Assembly: GCA_022819945.1 (NCBI GenBank)
Contig: JAJEGI010000152.1
Span: 1-51,279 of the forward strand
Direction: 5' to 3'
Origin: Candidatus Poribacteria bacterium
Lineage (GTDB): Bacteria > Poribacteria > WGA-4E > WGA-3G
DNA length: 51,279 bases
A program made the position numbers and the translations under genes. Positions 34,258 through 43,628 of this stretch are shown here, one piece after another (position 1 is the stretch's first letter; each line of letters opens with the position of its first letter). The notes beneath the pieces were generated by a model that was not told the DNA's origin, did no database searches, and saw only the letters and a program-made list of their open reading frames with translations.

Positions 34258-35694
34258 TTAAAAAACCGAATTCTGTGCCGGCGTGAGCATAAGCGATGGC
34301 AGAATACCGATAAGGAACACGCCAATCGCCGCGATGACGAGTCCGATAACGAGGGTTGAGGCATAAGGAGTGAACTCTAATTCTTCCTCTGGCTCACGCA
34401 TATACATTGTTACGACGACGCGCAGGTAGTAGAACGCCGATATAGCAGTGTTGATAGCACCGACAATAACGAGCAGATAGAGTTCTGACCCTATCGCTGC
34501 TTTGAAAAGATAGAATTTCCCAACAAACCCGGCTGTCGGTGGGAACCCCGCAAGCGACAGAAGCATAACCGTCATAAACATCGCAAGTAACGGTTTTCGG
34601 GTTCCAAGTCCTGCGTAATCGGAAATCATTAGACTCTCGCCATCCTCTGTTCTTGCCAAGATAACCGCCCCGAACGCGCCGATATTCATCACGCAGTAAA
34701 TTAGAAGGTAGAGCATCGCGCTCGAAATGCCATCGTCATTTGCAGCCGCCAAGCCTATCAGCACGTAACCGGCGTGCGCAATACTTGAATACGCGAGCAT
34801 CCGTTTGATATTCGTTTGCGAAATGGCAACGATATTTCCGACCGTCATTGTCAACATCGCCAATAAGATGAGAACACCGCCCCATTCAACCTGCAGGTTT
34901 GGTAACGCCTCCATGAAGATTCTGAGGAACGCTGCAAACCCAGCTGCTTTTGGTCCTGCGGAGATAAACGCTGCGATCGTTGTAGGCGCGCCTTCATAAA
35001 CATCCGGTGCCCATTGATGGAACGGGACAATCGCGACTTTAAACCCGAACCCCACAACAAGCAGAAACATCCCCGCCAAAAGCAGTGGCGATTTATCATC
35101 AGCCGTAATCGCTTGAGCTATCTCGGGGACGCTTGTGGTTCCTGCCCCGCCATAAATCAGCGCGATTCCGTAGAGGAAGAACGCACTCGCAAACGCGCCG
35201 AGCAATAAATATTTCATCCCCGCTTCGCTTGAAGCAGGACTGTCTCGGAAATAGCCCGCCAATACATACAACGATAACGACATGAGTTCCAAGCCGAGGA
35301 AAACGATAATCAACTCATTACCTGCAGCCATCAACATCATACCGAGTGTGGCAAGCAAGATCAGTAGATAATAAGGTCCCTGCTTCCTATCGCCTCTATC
35401 CAAATAACTCATCGAAATCAAGGTAACCAAAATTGTTGAAACGAGGAAAATAATGTTAAAGAAGAGGGAGAAATTATCCACCTTGAACATTTGGTTAAAT
35501 TCGACACCAACTGTGCCAGCATAATGCATCTGGATGGAAACCCATAGAGCGATTCCAGCACCAACGATTGTCATCCATCCGAGGACCGTTTTAGAAATAG
35601 CATCAAAAAGGTCAAAGACGAGGACAATGATCAATGTTAAGGCGATAACCAGTTCCGGCATCAGTAATTGCCAGTTAATAGCTTCTATTGGCAT
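34258..35694 (-). CDS. nuoN: NADH-quinone oxidoreductase subunit N
   Basis: This is a 478-residue antiporter-like membrane subunit of respiratory complex I with about 14 membrane segments. Typical blocks are LGLELMSLSLYVLAGY, KYLLLGAFASAFFLYG, FKVAIVPFHQWAPDVYEGAP and NIKRMLAYSSIAHAGYVLIG, with the conserved lysines and glutamate of the proton path. AAGGAG stands 8 bases before the ATG. It is the last nuo gene of the operon, separated from nuoM by an ion antiporter gene. Confidence 0.95.
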   Translation of the reverse strand: MPIEAINWQLLMPELVIALTLIIVLVFDLFDAISKTVLGWMTIVGAGIALWVSIQMHYAGTVGVEFNQMFKVDNFSLFFNIIFLVSTILVTLISMSYLDRGDRKQGPYYLLILLATLGMMLMAAGNELIIVFLGLELMSLSLYVLAGYFRDSPASSEAGMKYLLLGAFASAFFLYGIALIYGGAGTTSVPEIAQAITADDKSPLLLAGMFLLVVGFGFKVAIVPFHQWAPDVYEGAPTTIAAFISAGPKAAGFAAFLRIFMEALPNLQVEWGGVLILLAMLTMTVGNIVAISQTNIKRMLAYSSIAHAGYVLIGLAAANDDGISSAMLYLLIYCVMNIGAFGAVILARTEDGESLMISDYAGLGTRKPLLAMFMTVMLLSLAGFPPTAGFVGKFYLFKAAIGSELYLLVIVGAINTAISAFYYLRVVVTMYMREPEEELEFTPYASTLVIGLVIAAIGVFLIGILPSLMLTPAQNSVF

Positions 35695-35716
35695 TCAAAA
35701 ACTCCTTAAAAACACT

Positions 35717-35770
35717 GGAAGATTGGAAGATTGGAGACTGTATGCCCTCCTTCCATTCTTCCTTCTCTCC
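35717..35770. repeat. Purine-rich inverted repeat, copy 2
   Basis: GGAAGATTGGAAG (35717-35729) is complementary at 12 of 13 positions to CTTCCATTCTTCC (35750-35762). It fills the gap between the antiporter gene and nuoN and resembles the element at 33082-33143. Confidence 0.65.
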
Positions 35771-35775
35771 TTTTT

Positions 35776-37269
35776 TCAGCGTAGGAATACAAACGTCACA
35801 ATCACAAAAAGCGGGAATAAAATTACGACCGACCAGAGCATATATCCAAAAAAGCTCGGCATACGGATACCGCTCTGTTCCGCGATCGCCTTCACCATGA
35901 AATTCGGGGCATTGCCGATATAGGTATTCGCACCCATAAACACCGCTCCGATGGAGATCGCCGTTAACAGGTCAACAAAGGTTTTGTGGCTCTGAGGCAA
36001 CGCTTCTACTGGTGTAGACAAAATTCCTGGCACCAAAGTTTCGGTGAGCTCCAACTTTCCAAGTGCGGTATTGAAGAACGTCAAATATGTTGGTGCATTG
36101 TCTAAGAAACTCGACAAGATACCGGTAATCCAGAAATAGTGGTACGGTTGTTGCATAGCCCCAATTAAACCAGCGAGGGCACCTTTTTCACCTGCTTTCA
36201 GAATTGCCAGTGCTGGAATGATTGTCATAAATATTCCGGCGAAAACTTTTGCGACTTCTTCAATCGGCTCCCATGAAAATTCGTTGGATTGACGTAATTC
36301 GCCCCTGAAGGGTGTATATTTAAGTGACAATAGCCCCATAACAACAATTAATACTTCGCGAGCAATATTTTGCCAGTATACATGAACGCCAAGGATGTTG
36401 ACTTCTCCCCACTTGAAAGTCCCGCTCATTAGAACAGCGGCAATGATACCGAACAGGAAGACGAGGTTGAAAAGTCCCTCTACGCGAATAGGTTCGTTAG
36501 TTCCATCGTCTGGTACCACGCATCCCTCGCGTTTAAACATCAAAGTGTCGAATATAAAGAACAGAATAAGCAACACCACGCTTATCAGGAACATGTGCGG
36601 CAATAATGCCTTAGTTGTCCAGAAGAATGGCACGCCGCGGAGGAACCCGAGGAACAGAGGCGGGTCTCCTATTGGCGTTAAAGAACCGCCGATGTTACTG
36701 ACGAGAAAGATGAAAAAGACAATTAGATGAACCTTATTCTTTCGATATGCATTTGCTCGGATTAAAGGGCGGATCAGGAGCATTGATGCGCCTGTAGTTC
36801 CGACCCATGATGCAATCACTGTGCCAATTAACAGTAAGAATGTATTGAGTATGGGTGTGCCACGCAACGTGCCACGCACGAGAATCCCACCTGCAACTGT
36901 GAACAACCCCCATAAAAGAAGGATGAATGGGATATAGTCTAATAGATAGATGTGCAGGATGTCGTAAAAAGCCTCTCCTCGGAACGCGATGAGATACGGA
37001 ACTGCGAAGATTAACGACCATGCCAATGACATCTTTCCACCGTGGTGGACAAGGAAATGTGAATCCAACACGAGTGGGAAAATAGCGATTGAGAGTAAAA
37101 TACCGACAAACGGGATAATGCTCCAGATCGGCAATTTCGCGCCATCTACGCCGTGACCATGTGCGCCCTCACCGGACGGATCATCTGCTCCAAATGCATC
37201 CATTGAAATCGATAACGCCAATCCTACAATTACACAAAGAATAAGACAAGTTGTAAGTTTAAACTTCAT
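35776..37269 (-). CDS. Sodium:proton antiporter-like protein (NhaD/CitMHS type)
   Basis: A signal-like segment and a His-rich stretch (GEGAHGHGVDG) are followed by about a dozen membrane segments. Blocks such as IGTVIASWVGTTGASMLLIR, NIGGSLTPIGDPPLFLGFL and SSFLDNAPTYLTFFN are those of the ion transporter superfamily that includes NhaD Na+/H+ antiporters. The role is likely exchange of Na+ for H+ across the inner membrane. It sits between nuoM and nuoN in the same direction, 33 bases after nuoM. No ribosome site is seen before its ATG; the gap is a dispersed repeat. Confidence 0.85.
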   Translation of the reverse strand: MKFKLTTCLILCVIVGLALSISMDAFGADDPSGEGAHGHGVDGAKLPIWSIIPFVGILLSIAIFPLVLDSHFLVHHGGKMSLAWSLIFAVPYLIAFRGEAFYDILHIYLLDYIPFILLLWGLFTVAGGILVRGTLRGTPILNTFLLLIGTVIASWVGTTGASMLLIRPLIRANAYRKNKVHLIVFFIFLVSNIGGSLTPIGDPPLFLGFLRGVPFFWTTKALLPHMFLISVVLLILFFIFDTLMFKREGCVVPDDGTNEPIRVEGLFNLVFLFGIIAAVLMSGTFKWGEVNILGVHVYWQNIAREVLIVVMGLLSLKYTPFRGELRQSNEFSWEPIEEVAKVFAGIFMTIIPALAILKAGEKGALAGLIGAMQQPYHYFWITGILSSFLDNAPTYLTFFNTALGKLELTETLVPGILSTPVEALPQSHKTFVDLLTAISIGAVFMGANTYIGNAPNFMVKAIAEQSGIRMPSFFGYMLWSVVILFPLFVIVTFVFLR

Positions 37270-37305
37270 TTAGAATCGAGAGTCGCGATTCGGAGATCGC
37301 TCCTA
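37270..37305 (-). repeat. Dispersed repeat forming the nuoM stop and the whole spacer
   Basis: On the minus strand the sequence TAGGAGCGATCTCCGAATCG runs from the nuoM stop codon to near the ATG of the antiporter gene. It contains GCGAT-ctccga-ATCGC, a small hairpin. I believe this motif is a dispersed repeat in related genomes, but only one copy is seen here. Confidence 0.5.
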
Positions 37306-38862
37306 CTGCTGTGCCTCCTTTTCAATCTTTTCACGCTGTGCACGCTGCGTTTCCTGCAGTGCGAGCCGGCTGTCTTGCATCTCTGGATTCTTAAGATGTC
37401 CCGTAGCAGGTTCAGCCTGTACTTTAGTCACAACAACGTCTACTGATTTTGCCATCTTACTCAGGAAAGGCTTCGGATAAACGCCAATCCAGACGATGAA
37501 CAGCAGGATTGGAAGCATCACAACGATTTCACGAGCATTCAAGTCCGGTAAACTTTCGTTTGTCTTATCTAGTGTTCCGAACATCACTCGCTGGAACATC
37601 CACAGCATGTATACGGCTGCGAGGATGACACCAGCGGTCGCAAAGACTACGTAGACCTTAGAGAAAGCCTGTCCGACAAAGCTGCCGGCCAGTATCATAT
37701 ATTCACCGACGAACCCATTTAGACCGGGTAGCCCGATTGAAGATAATGTTACAATCATAAAAATCGTAGCGAAGATCGGCATCCGTTTTGACAAGCCGCC
37801 GAAATCAACGATCATTCTACTGTGTCGCCGCTCATAAATCATCCCGACCAAGAGGAAGAGTGCACCGGTGCTTAAGCCGTGATTCACCATTTGCAACATA
37901 CTTCCCTGAATACCTGCTGGATCTTTTGAAAAGAGTCCCAATACCACAAAACCGAGGTGGCTGACACTCGAATATGCGACGAGTTTTTTCAAATCTGGCT
38001 GCACCATCGCTACTAATGCCCCATAGATGATACCAATGACGGCGAGCGTAACTATCAAGGGTGTGTATTTATCCGCGGCATCGGGGAAAAGCGGTAGGCA
38101 AAATCGGATGATCCCGTAAGTTCCCATTTTTAGCAAGACACCCGCAAGGATAACACTGCCGACCGTAGGTGCTTCAACGTGTGCATCTGGGAGCCATGTA
38201 TGGAACGGAAAAAGTGGCACTTTAATAGCAAACGCGATGAAAAACGCGAGGAACAATAGGTCTGAATGCTCAAAGGGTCCGCTCAGCGTCGTTAGGTCAA
38301 AACTATTATCGTTTTGGAAATAGAGTGCTAAAATGCCGACAAGCATCAACGCACTGCCTGCCATCGTATAGAGGACAAATTTAACAGTGGCATAGATCCG
38401 ACGTTCGCCGCCCCAGATACCGATGAGGAAATACATCGGGATCAGCATTGACTCCCAAAAGACAAAGAAGAGAAACAGGTCCAACGAACAGAAGACACCC
38501 AACATCCCAGTTTCGAGTGCAAGGAGCGACATCATAAAGCCGCTCAACCCTTTCTCGACCGAATTCCATGCGGCGAGGATACACACCGGTGTCAGGAACG
38601 TCGTCAGTAAGACCAACCACAACGATATACCGTCAATACCGATGTGATAACTTACGCCTCCCGGAATCCAGTTTTTTTGCTCAACAAGTTGGAATGTAGC
38701 AGTGTCTGCGTTAAATCCAGTGTAAAGCCCCAACGAGATAACAAATGTAATTAGCCCAATGGCGAGTGCGATGCCTTTGACAGCAGACGCGCCTAGTCCT
38801 CTGAGCAATGCAATTGCTATCACACCGAGCAGTGGTAAAAAAATGACTATTGAAAGTAACAA
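37303..38862 (-). CDS. nuoM: NADH-quinone oxidoreductase subunit M
   Basis: This 519-residue antiporter-like subunit of complex I has the family blocks YHIGIDGISLWLVLLTTFLT, LFFVFWESMLIPMYFLIG, FHTWLPDAHVEAPTVGSV and DLKKLVAYSSVSHLGFVVLG. The start is TTG at 38862, with a perfect AAGGAGG 5 bases upstream. The C-terminus is charged and ends at a stop codon that belongs to a dispersed repeat. It follows a DUF5069 gene. Confidence 0.96.
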   Translation of the reverse strand: MLLSIVIFLPLLGVIAIALLRGLGASAVKGIALAIGLITFVISLGLYTGFNADTATFQLVEQKNWIPGGVSYHIGIDGISLWLVLLTTFLTPVCILAAWNSVEKGLSGFMMSLLALETGMLGVFCSLDLFLFFVFWESMLIPMYFLIGIWGGERRIYATVKFVLYTMAGSALMLVGILALYFQNDNSFDLTTLSGPFEHSDLLFLAFFIAFAIKVPLFPFHTWLPDAHVEAPTVGSVILAGVLLKMGTYGIIRFCLPLFPDAADKYTPLIVTLAVIGIIYGALVAMVQPDLKKLVAYSSVSHLGFVVLGLFSKDPAGIQGSMLQMVNHGLSTGALFLLVGMIYERRHSRMIVDFGGLSKRMPIFATIFMIVTLSSIGLPGLNGFVGEYMILAGSFVGQAFSKVYVVFATAGVILAAVYMLWMFQRVMFGTLDKTNESLPDLNAREIVVMLPILLFIVWIGVYPKPFLSKMAKSVDVVVTKVQAEPATGHLKNPEMQDSRLALQETQRAQREKIEKEAQQ

Positions 38863-38930
38863 GGAACCCTCCTTAGGAAATATTAACTTTCATCAAAAAG
38901 CACTACGATTCCCTCTCTCGGAGAAATAGA

Positions 38931-39362
38931 TTAGGGTCTGAAAAACTTGTGCCAGAACCAACTATCTCTGTAGGACCAAAAAAGTCTACGGTTTTCTTTT
39001 TCCTGAGCCAATTTACGGCGGCGCGTTGAATACTCGTCACGAGGCATCTTGCTTTGCCACCAGACTTTCATCTTACGATTAAACTTTGACACTTCCTCAG
39101 ACGACCGCTCACAGTTGTCCAGAATCCACGCGCCGAGTTTGACATCGTGATCAATCCGCACAGCAGCTTCCTGAAAAGTTTCCGCTGAGATACCGAGGAA
39201 GGCTAAAATCGCCGTATCTTGTTCGGAATCCGCACCGTATTTATAACTCCCAATTTCTCCAGCATGAGCTGCCCGTGCCTTATCCGTTAACCTTGCGACA
39301 CCGTAGATGCCAGCAACCTCTTTGTTGAGTAGATCTCTTGGTCGAAAAGTGTTCTGCTTCAT
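38931..39362 (-). CDS. DUF5069 family protein
   Basis: This 143-residue protein has the DUF5069 pattern: LTDKARAAHAGEIGSYKYGA, a short acidic loop, AILAFLGISAETFQEAA and LGAWILDNC. The C-terminal third is rich in Lys, Arg and Trp. It has no signal peptide or membrane segment. The function of the family is unknown to me. It is inserted between nuoL and nuoM. A start-codon-proximal repeat with AAGGG lies 12 bases before its ATG. Confidence 0.7.
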   Translation of the reverse strand: MKQNTFRPRDLLNKEVAGIYGVARLTDKARAAHAGEIGSYKYGADSEQDTAILAFLGISAETFQEAAVRIDHDVKLGAWILDNCERSSEEVSKFNRKMKVWWQSKMPRDEYSTRRRKLAQEKENRRLFWSYRDSWFWHKFFRP

Positions 39363-39394
39363 TTTTTTAATTTCCCTTGCGGTTCGGTCAAGTA
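39363..39394 (-). repeat. Start-proximal repeat before the DUF5069 gene
   Basis: On the minus strand TGACCGAACCGCAAGG is followed by 12 bases and the ATG. The same block at the same distance precedes nuoK and nuoH. The AAGG serves as ribosome site. Confidence 0.75.
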
Positions 39395-39468
39395 GGACGT
39401 GTCAACACCTTCCACCCCGTATATCCAGCGCGCCCGTTGGTTGCGCTTACCGTCAAGATACAAAAGGT

Positions 39469-41358
39469 TCAGGTAAAAAACAGGTAATACGCCAAGAACA
39501 ACACAATTCCCAAGACCATCGAGATAATGTACGCTTGGACAAGCCCTGTTTGAAGTCGCCGTAACAATCCACCAATAAACCTGATAAGCGCAGCCACGCC
39601 GTTGACGATCCCGTCAATAACGCCGTTATCTACCAGTTTCCACAAGAGGAAATGGGAACCGTTTTTAACCGGTTGCACAATGAGCGCGTTATACACCTCA
39701 TCAACATAGTATTTGTTTGCAAGCAGTCTATGGAATGCGCCAGTGGGTTCGTCAGACGGTACGCGTTTGCTATAACGCGTCCATGCGAACGCAATCCCTG
39801 CTAAACCGACAACCGATGAAATTACCATAAACACGAGGACATTGCCTGATGCCTCATGATGTGCGTCAGGGAAGGCACCTTTCGTGAAATGATGGAACCA
39901 ACTGTCGTGTCCACCCCAGCCCAATAGCAAACCAATTAAGGCAGAAGGGATCGCCAGAATCGCTAAGGGTATCCACATGACAGATGGTGATTCGTGCAGA
40001 TGTGAAGCGACATCGGAATCAACGCGAGATTCACCATAAAACGTCACGAAGATCAGACGGAACATATAGAAGGCTGTCAGGAATGCGGTAACCAATCCGA
40101 TACCGTAAATTATGGGTGAACTTCCCCATGCACTGTGTAAAATTTCGTCCTTGCTCCAGAAACCGCTCAGGAACGGGAACCCTGCGATAGCAAGCGCACC
40201 GACCAAGAAGGTCCAGTGCGTTATCGGCATCTTCGATTTCAAACCGCCCATTTTCCGCATATCCAATTCATTTGCCATAGCATGCATCACACTACCAGCA
40301 GTCAAGAACATTAGTCCTTTAAAGAAAGCGTGCGTTACCAAGTGGAAAATTCCAGAGGCGTACGCGCCGACTCCGACACCGACGAACATATATCCGAGTT
40401 GGCTTACGGTCGAATAGGCGAGGATGCGTTTGATGTCGTTCTGTGTAAGTGCAATCGTTGCAGCGAAAAACGCCGTCAAAACACCGATCCATGCGACGAC
40501 TTGCCCTGTATGCGCGATTTCATATAGCACTGCGGAACGTGCTATCATATATACGCCTGCTGTTACCATTGTCGCGGCGTGAATCAAAGCACTGACAGGT
40601 GTGGGACCCTCCATTGCATCCGGTAGCCAGACGTAGAGGGGAATCTGTGCCGATTTACCAATCGCGCCAACGAAGAGGAGCAACGTTGCAATTACGAGGG
40701 TACTGGTTCCAAAAACTTTCTGGAAATTATCTGCTTCGGCGGCATCAAATATCGTCCCAAAATCGAGCGTTCCAAAAGCTGCAAATAACGTAAACATGCC
40801 CAGCAAGAAACCGAAATCGCCGATCCGGTTCACAATAAACGCTTTTTTTCCGGCATCCGTTGCTGATTGCTTGTCGTACCAAAACCCAATCAGCAGATAC
40901 GAACAGAGTCCAACGCCTTCCCATCCGACGAACATCATCAGATAGTTGTTGCCAAGAACGAGAATCAGCATTGCAAAGACAAACAGATTCAGATAGGCGA
41001 AATAGCGTGTATATCCCTCATCGCCGTGCATGTAGCCGATCGAATAGACATGGATGAGGAATCCGACACCCGTAATCACCAATAACATGACTGCTGTTAG
41101 CGCATCCACGTGGAAGCCGATATTGAAAGCGAACGATTCGCCCGTAATCCATTCGTACAGTGTTTCATCTAACGGGGCAGCACCGCCGTGCAGACTGGCA
41201 AAAACGATAATCGAACAGACTAAGGAGACCAGCACCGCAAGCGCGCCTATCGATCCGCTCAGTTTTTCGCTGCCTTTTAGCCATTTTCCAAATAATCCGT
41301 TAATCAGGAACCCAACAAGCGGGGCAACTAACAGGACAACAATTAGTTCTATTGACAT
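39469..41358 (-). CDS. nuoL: NADH-quinone oxidoreductase subunit L
   Basis: This 629-residue antiporter-like subunit has the blocks FHVDALTAVMLLVITGVGFL, GWEGVGLCSYLLIGFWY, PLYVWLPDAMEGPTPVSALI, HAATMVTAGVYMIARS and NDIKRILAYSTVSQLGYM. The C-terminal part carries the long lateral helix region typical of NuoL and a final membrane anchor. AAGGA precedes the ATG. It lies between nuoK and the DUF5069 gene. Confidence 0.97.
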   Translation of the reverse strand: MSIELIVVLLVAPLVGFLINGLFGKWLKGSEKLSGSIGALAVLVSLVCSIIVFASLHGGAAPLDETLYEWITGESFAFNIGFHVDALTAVMLLVITGVGFLIHVYSIGYMHGDEGYTRYFAYLNLFVFAMLILVLGNNYLMMFVGWEGVGLCSYLLIGFWYDKQSATDAGKKAFIVNRIGDFGFLLGMFTLFAAFGTLDFGTIFDAAEADNFQKVFGTSTLVIATLLLFVGAIGKSAQIPLYVWLPDAMEGPTPVSALIHAATMVTAGVYMIARSAVLYEIAHTGQVVAWIGVLTAFFAATIALTQNDIKRILAYSTVSQLGYMFVGVGVGAYASGIFHLVTHAFFKGLMFLTAGSVMHAMANELDMRKMGGLKSKMPITHWTFLVGALAIAGFPFLSGFWSKDEILHSAWGSSPIIYGIGLVTAFLTAFYMFRLIFVTFYGESRVDSDVASHLHESPSVMWIPLAILAIPSALIGLLLGWGGHDSWFHHFTKGAFPDAHHEASGNVLVFMVISSVVGLAGIAFAWTRYSKRVPSDEPTGAFHRLLANKYYVDEVYNALIVQPVKNGSHFLLWKLVDNGVIDGIVNGVAALIRFIGGLLRRLQTGLVQAYIISMVLGIVLFLAYYLFFT

Positions 41359-41423
41359 ATTTTATCCTTGCCTAATACAGTCTTTTAACCAATAGCTTTC
41401 TGTGATTGAAAACCATTAGTTAC

Positions 41424-41441
41424 GGCATAACGGAGTATGCC
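41424..41441. repeat. Small palindromic element between nuoL and nuoK
   Basis: GGCATA-acggag-TATGCC is a perfect 6-bp stem with a 6-base loop, followed by TACTACTTT. It resembles short palindromic repeats; only one copy is seen here. Confidence 0.45.
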
Positions 41442-41460
41442 TACTACTTTAGCGAATTGT

Positions 41461-41760
41461 TTAGCCGCTCAATGAGTTAACTTCATCTACGTTGATCGTT
41501 TGCCGATGCTTAAAAACGCTCACAATAATTGCAAGCCCAATCGCGACCTCAGCGGCAGCGACGGTCATTACGAAGAAGACGAATACCTGTCCGGTTGCCT
41601 CTCCGAGACTGCGACTGATTGCGACAAAGGCGAGATTCGCTGCATTCAGCATCAGTTCAATACACATAAAGATGATAATCGCGTTCCGGCGAATGAGCAC
41701 CCCGATAACTCCAGTGGTAAAAAGGAGTGCGCTCAAAACAAGGTAATATTCTAATGCCAT
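41461..41760 (-). CDS. nuoK: NADH-quinone oxidoreductase subunit K
   Basis: The 99 residues form three membrane segments, with the conserved glutamates in [18 protein letters not shown] and [11 protein letters not shown] that belong to the proton path of NuoK. The length is exactly that of the family. The repeat ACCGAACCGCAAGG lies 12 bases before the ATG and supplies the ribosome site. Confidence 0.95.
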   Translation of the reverse strand: MALEYYLVLSALLFTTGVIGVLIRRNAIIIFMCIELMLNAANLAFVAISRSLGEATGQVFVFFVMTVAAAEVAIGLAIIVSVFKHRQTINVDEVNSLSG

Positions 41761-41792
41761 ATTTTTAAATTTCCTTGCGGTTCGGTTAGGTG
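41761..41792 (-). repeat. Start-proximal repeat before nuoK
   Basis: On the minus strand TAACCGAACCGCAAGG is followed by AAATTTAAAAAT and the ATG of nuoK. This is the same block and spacing as before DUF5069 and nuoH. Further left in this gap, CATTACATTACAGGCTACG (about 41856-41874) resembles TTTCATTACGGGCTTACG near 43701. Confidence 0.75.
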
Positions 41793-41895
41793 GTTTGGAG
41801 GCTTTGACATTTTCTTACGTAGTTCTGAAGAAACAACCAAACAAAAACCCTTCCATTACATTACAGGCTACGGTTTTGATACTATCAAGGTATTT

Positions 41896-42423
41896 TTAAC
41901 TTTCCTCTTGACCTTCGCGTTTTACCAAGACGATTACACCAATCAATGCCGCCAACAAAATCAGCGAGGTAACCTCAAAAGGTAAAAGATACTTGCTGAA
42001 TAAGAGTTCGCCAATTTGATAAGTGGTTGTCGTTACCGATTCCGTAGCGGGTTCCGCGGATGCCACCGCGGTATCATTCAGGGCATTCACTGCGATATAG
42101 ATACCTTCAGCAGCAAAGAGGATACCGAGGATTATCGCAAGCCCTTTCAGTTTGCGCCCCATCGCCCCTTTTACTGAAAGTGTTCCGAGGTTCAGGAGCA
42201 TAATCACAAAGAGGAATAGCACCATAATCGCGCCTGCATAAACGATAACTTGTGCAGCTGCAACGAAGTGCGCGCCTAACAACACAAACAGCCCTGCCTG
42301 CGCGAAAAACGTTACAATCAGCGAAAGCGCGCTATAAATCGGATGTCGAAACGAGATGACAGCAATCGCACCAATCAGCGAAACTGCTCCAAAGAGAATA
42401 AATAGTATCTGTTCTGGGTTCAT
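41896..42423 (-). CDS. nuoJ: NADH-quinone oxidoreductase subunit J
   Basis: Five membrane segments are seen, with the family block AAAQVIVYAGAIMVLFLFVI and then MLLNLG. The start is placed at the ATG at 42423, which has AGGAG at 8 bases; a GTG two codons upstream (42429) is the alternative. It lies 11 bases after nuoH. In other bacteria nuoI stands between H and J, but it is absent here. Confidence 0.94.
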   Translation of the reverse strand: MNPEQILFILFGAVSLIGAIAVISFRHPIYSALSLIVTFFAQAGLFVLLGAHFVAAAQVIVYAGAIMVLFLFVIMLLNLGTLSVKGAMGRKLKGLAIILGILFAAEGIYIAVNALNDTAVASAEPATESVTTTTYQIGELLFSKYLLPFEVTSLILLAALIGVIVLVKREGQEES

Positions 42424-42434
42424 TAGCACGTCTC

Positions 42435-43628
42435 CTACTCTACTGCGTCGAGCGCAGTCGGTGCGAACCGACTGTCATCATCTTGTATTGCGGGTTCAGG
42501 TGCTTTGTTCATGACAAGCAGCCCTGCCACAATTGATACAACGATAAACGCTGCAACCACATTGCCGATCCCGACAACTAGACGAGAACCAGTCATTATC
42601 CATAGGGTCCCGGTTACGACGATTGAAGTTAAAGCGACAGGCAACAGGAATTTCCAACCGAAGTTCATGAGTTGATCATATCGGAATCGTGGGAGTGTCC
42701 AGCGGACCCAGATAAACACGAACAGGAAAATCGCTGTTTTGAGGAAGAAGATACCGAACGAGATCAGTCCACTCCATACGGGACCGCCGACATTCTCCAA
42801 TCCGAAGAAGTGCCATCCGCCCAAAAAGAGTGTTACTGTCACAGCAGACCCGACAATCATGTTCATATACTCTGCCATGAAAAACATAGCGAATTTCATG
42901 CTGCTGTATTCGGTGTGATACCCAGCGACAAGTTCTTGCTCGGCTTCTGCGAGGTCAAAGGGTAAGCGATTTGTTTCCGCGAACATAGCAGTTGTAAATG
43001 CAAGAAAGGCGGGGAAATGAATGAGGAAGTTCCACTGCCAAGGATACGCACCTTGTTCTACTGCGATTGTACGAAGGCTGAGTGTGTTGCCTGTTAACAT
43101 CAAGATGCCGATGATTCCGAGTCCGAGTGTCAACTCGTAACTAATCATTTGGGCTGATGAACGTAAACCGCCTAAAAGCGAATACTTGTTATTCGATGCC
43201 CATGCTCCGAGCACAACGCCGTAAACCCCAAGGGATGTTATCGCCAAAATGTACAGAATCCCGATGTTAATATCCGCAATATGGAGCGGTATCTCGTAGC
43301 CAAATAGTGTAATAGAGCTTCCAAACGGCACGACTGCCACGGTAACAAGTGCTGGAACTAATAGCATTGCAGGCGCGAGCACGTAAAGCGGTTTATCCAC
43401 ATGATTCGGGATAAGATCCTCTTTAAACATGAACTTAAGCCCATCAGCGACAGGTTGGAGCAGCCCTTGTGGACCGACACGATTCGGTCCCAACCGATCC
43501 TGCATCCATCCGCTGACCCGACGTTCCGCCCAGATCATTATCATCACGCCGATAAGCAGCATATGGACAATAATGAGGATTTTAACAACAGAACTGAGGA
43601 TTAAAACGAGAAGAGGCATATTTTCCAT
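42435..43628 (-). CDS. nuoH: NADH-quinone oxidoreductase subunit H
   Basis: Subunit H joins the membrane and peripheral arms of complex I and forms the quinone chamber. The blocks WAERRVSGWMQDRLGPNRVG and AETNRLPFDLAEAEQELVAG, and then YHTEYSSMKFAMFFMAEY, are diagnostic. At 397 residues it is slightly long, with a C-terminal tail. The repeat ACCGAACCGCAAGG lies 12 bases before the ATG. Confidence 0.97.
   Translation of the reverse strand: MENMPLLVLILSSVVKILIIVHMLLIGVMIMIWAERRVSGWMQDRLGPNRVGPQGLLQPVADGLKFMFKEDLIPNHVDKPLYVLAPAMLLVPALVTVAVVPFGSSITLFGYEIPLHIADINIGILYILAITSLGVYGVVLGAWASNNKYSLLGGLRSSAQMISYELTLGLGIIGILMLTGNTLSLRTIAVEQGAYPWQWNFLIHFPAFLAFTTAMFAETNRLPFDLAEAEQELVAGYHTEYSSMKFAMFFMAEYMNMIVGSAVTVTLFLGGWHFFGLENVGGPVWSGLISFGIFFLKTAIFLFVFIWVRWTLPRFRYDQLMNFGWKFLLPVALTSIVVTGTLWIMTGSRLVVGIGNVVAAFIVVSIVAGLLVMNKAPEPAIQDDDSRFAPTALDAVE

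Noticed and set aside
41424..41441. GGCATA/TATGCC element as an operator for nuoK
   Set aside because: It lies downstream of nuoK and upstream of nuoL within one operon, with no promoter boxes beside it.
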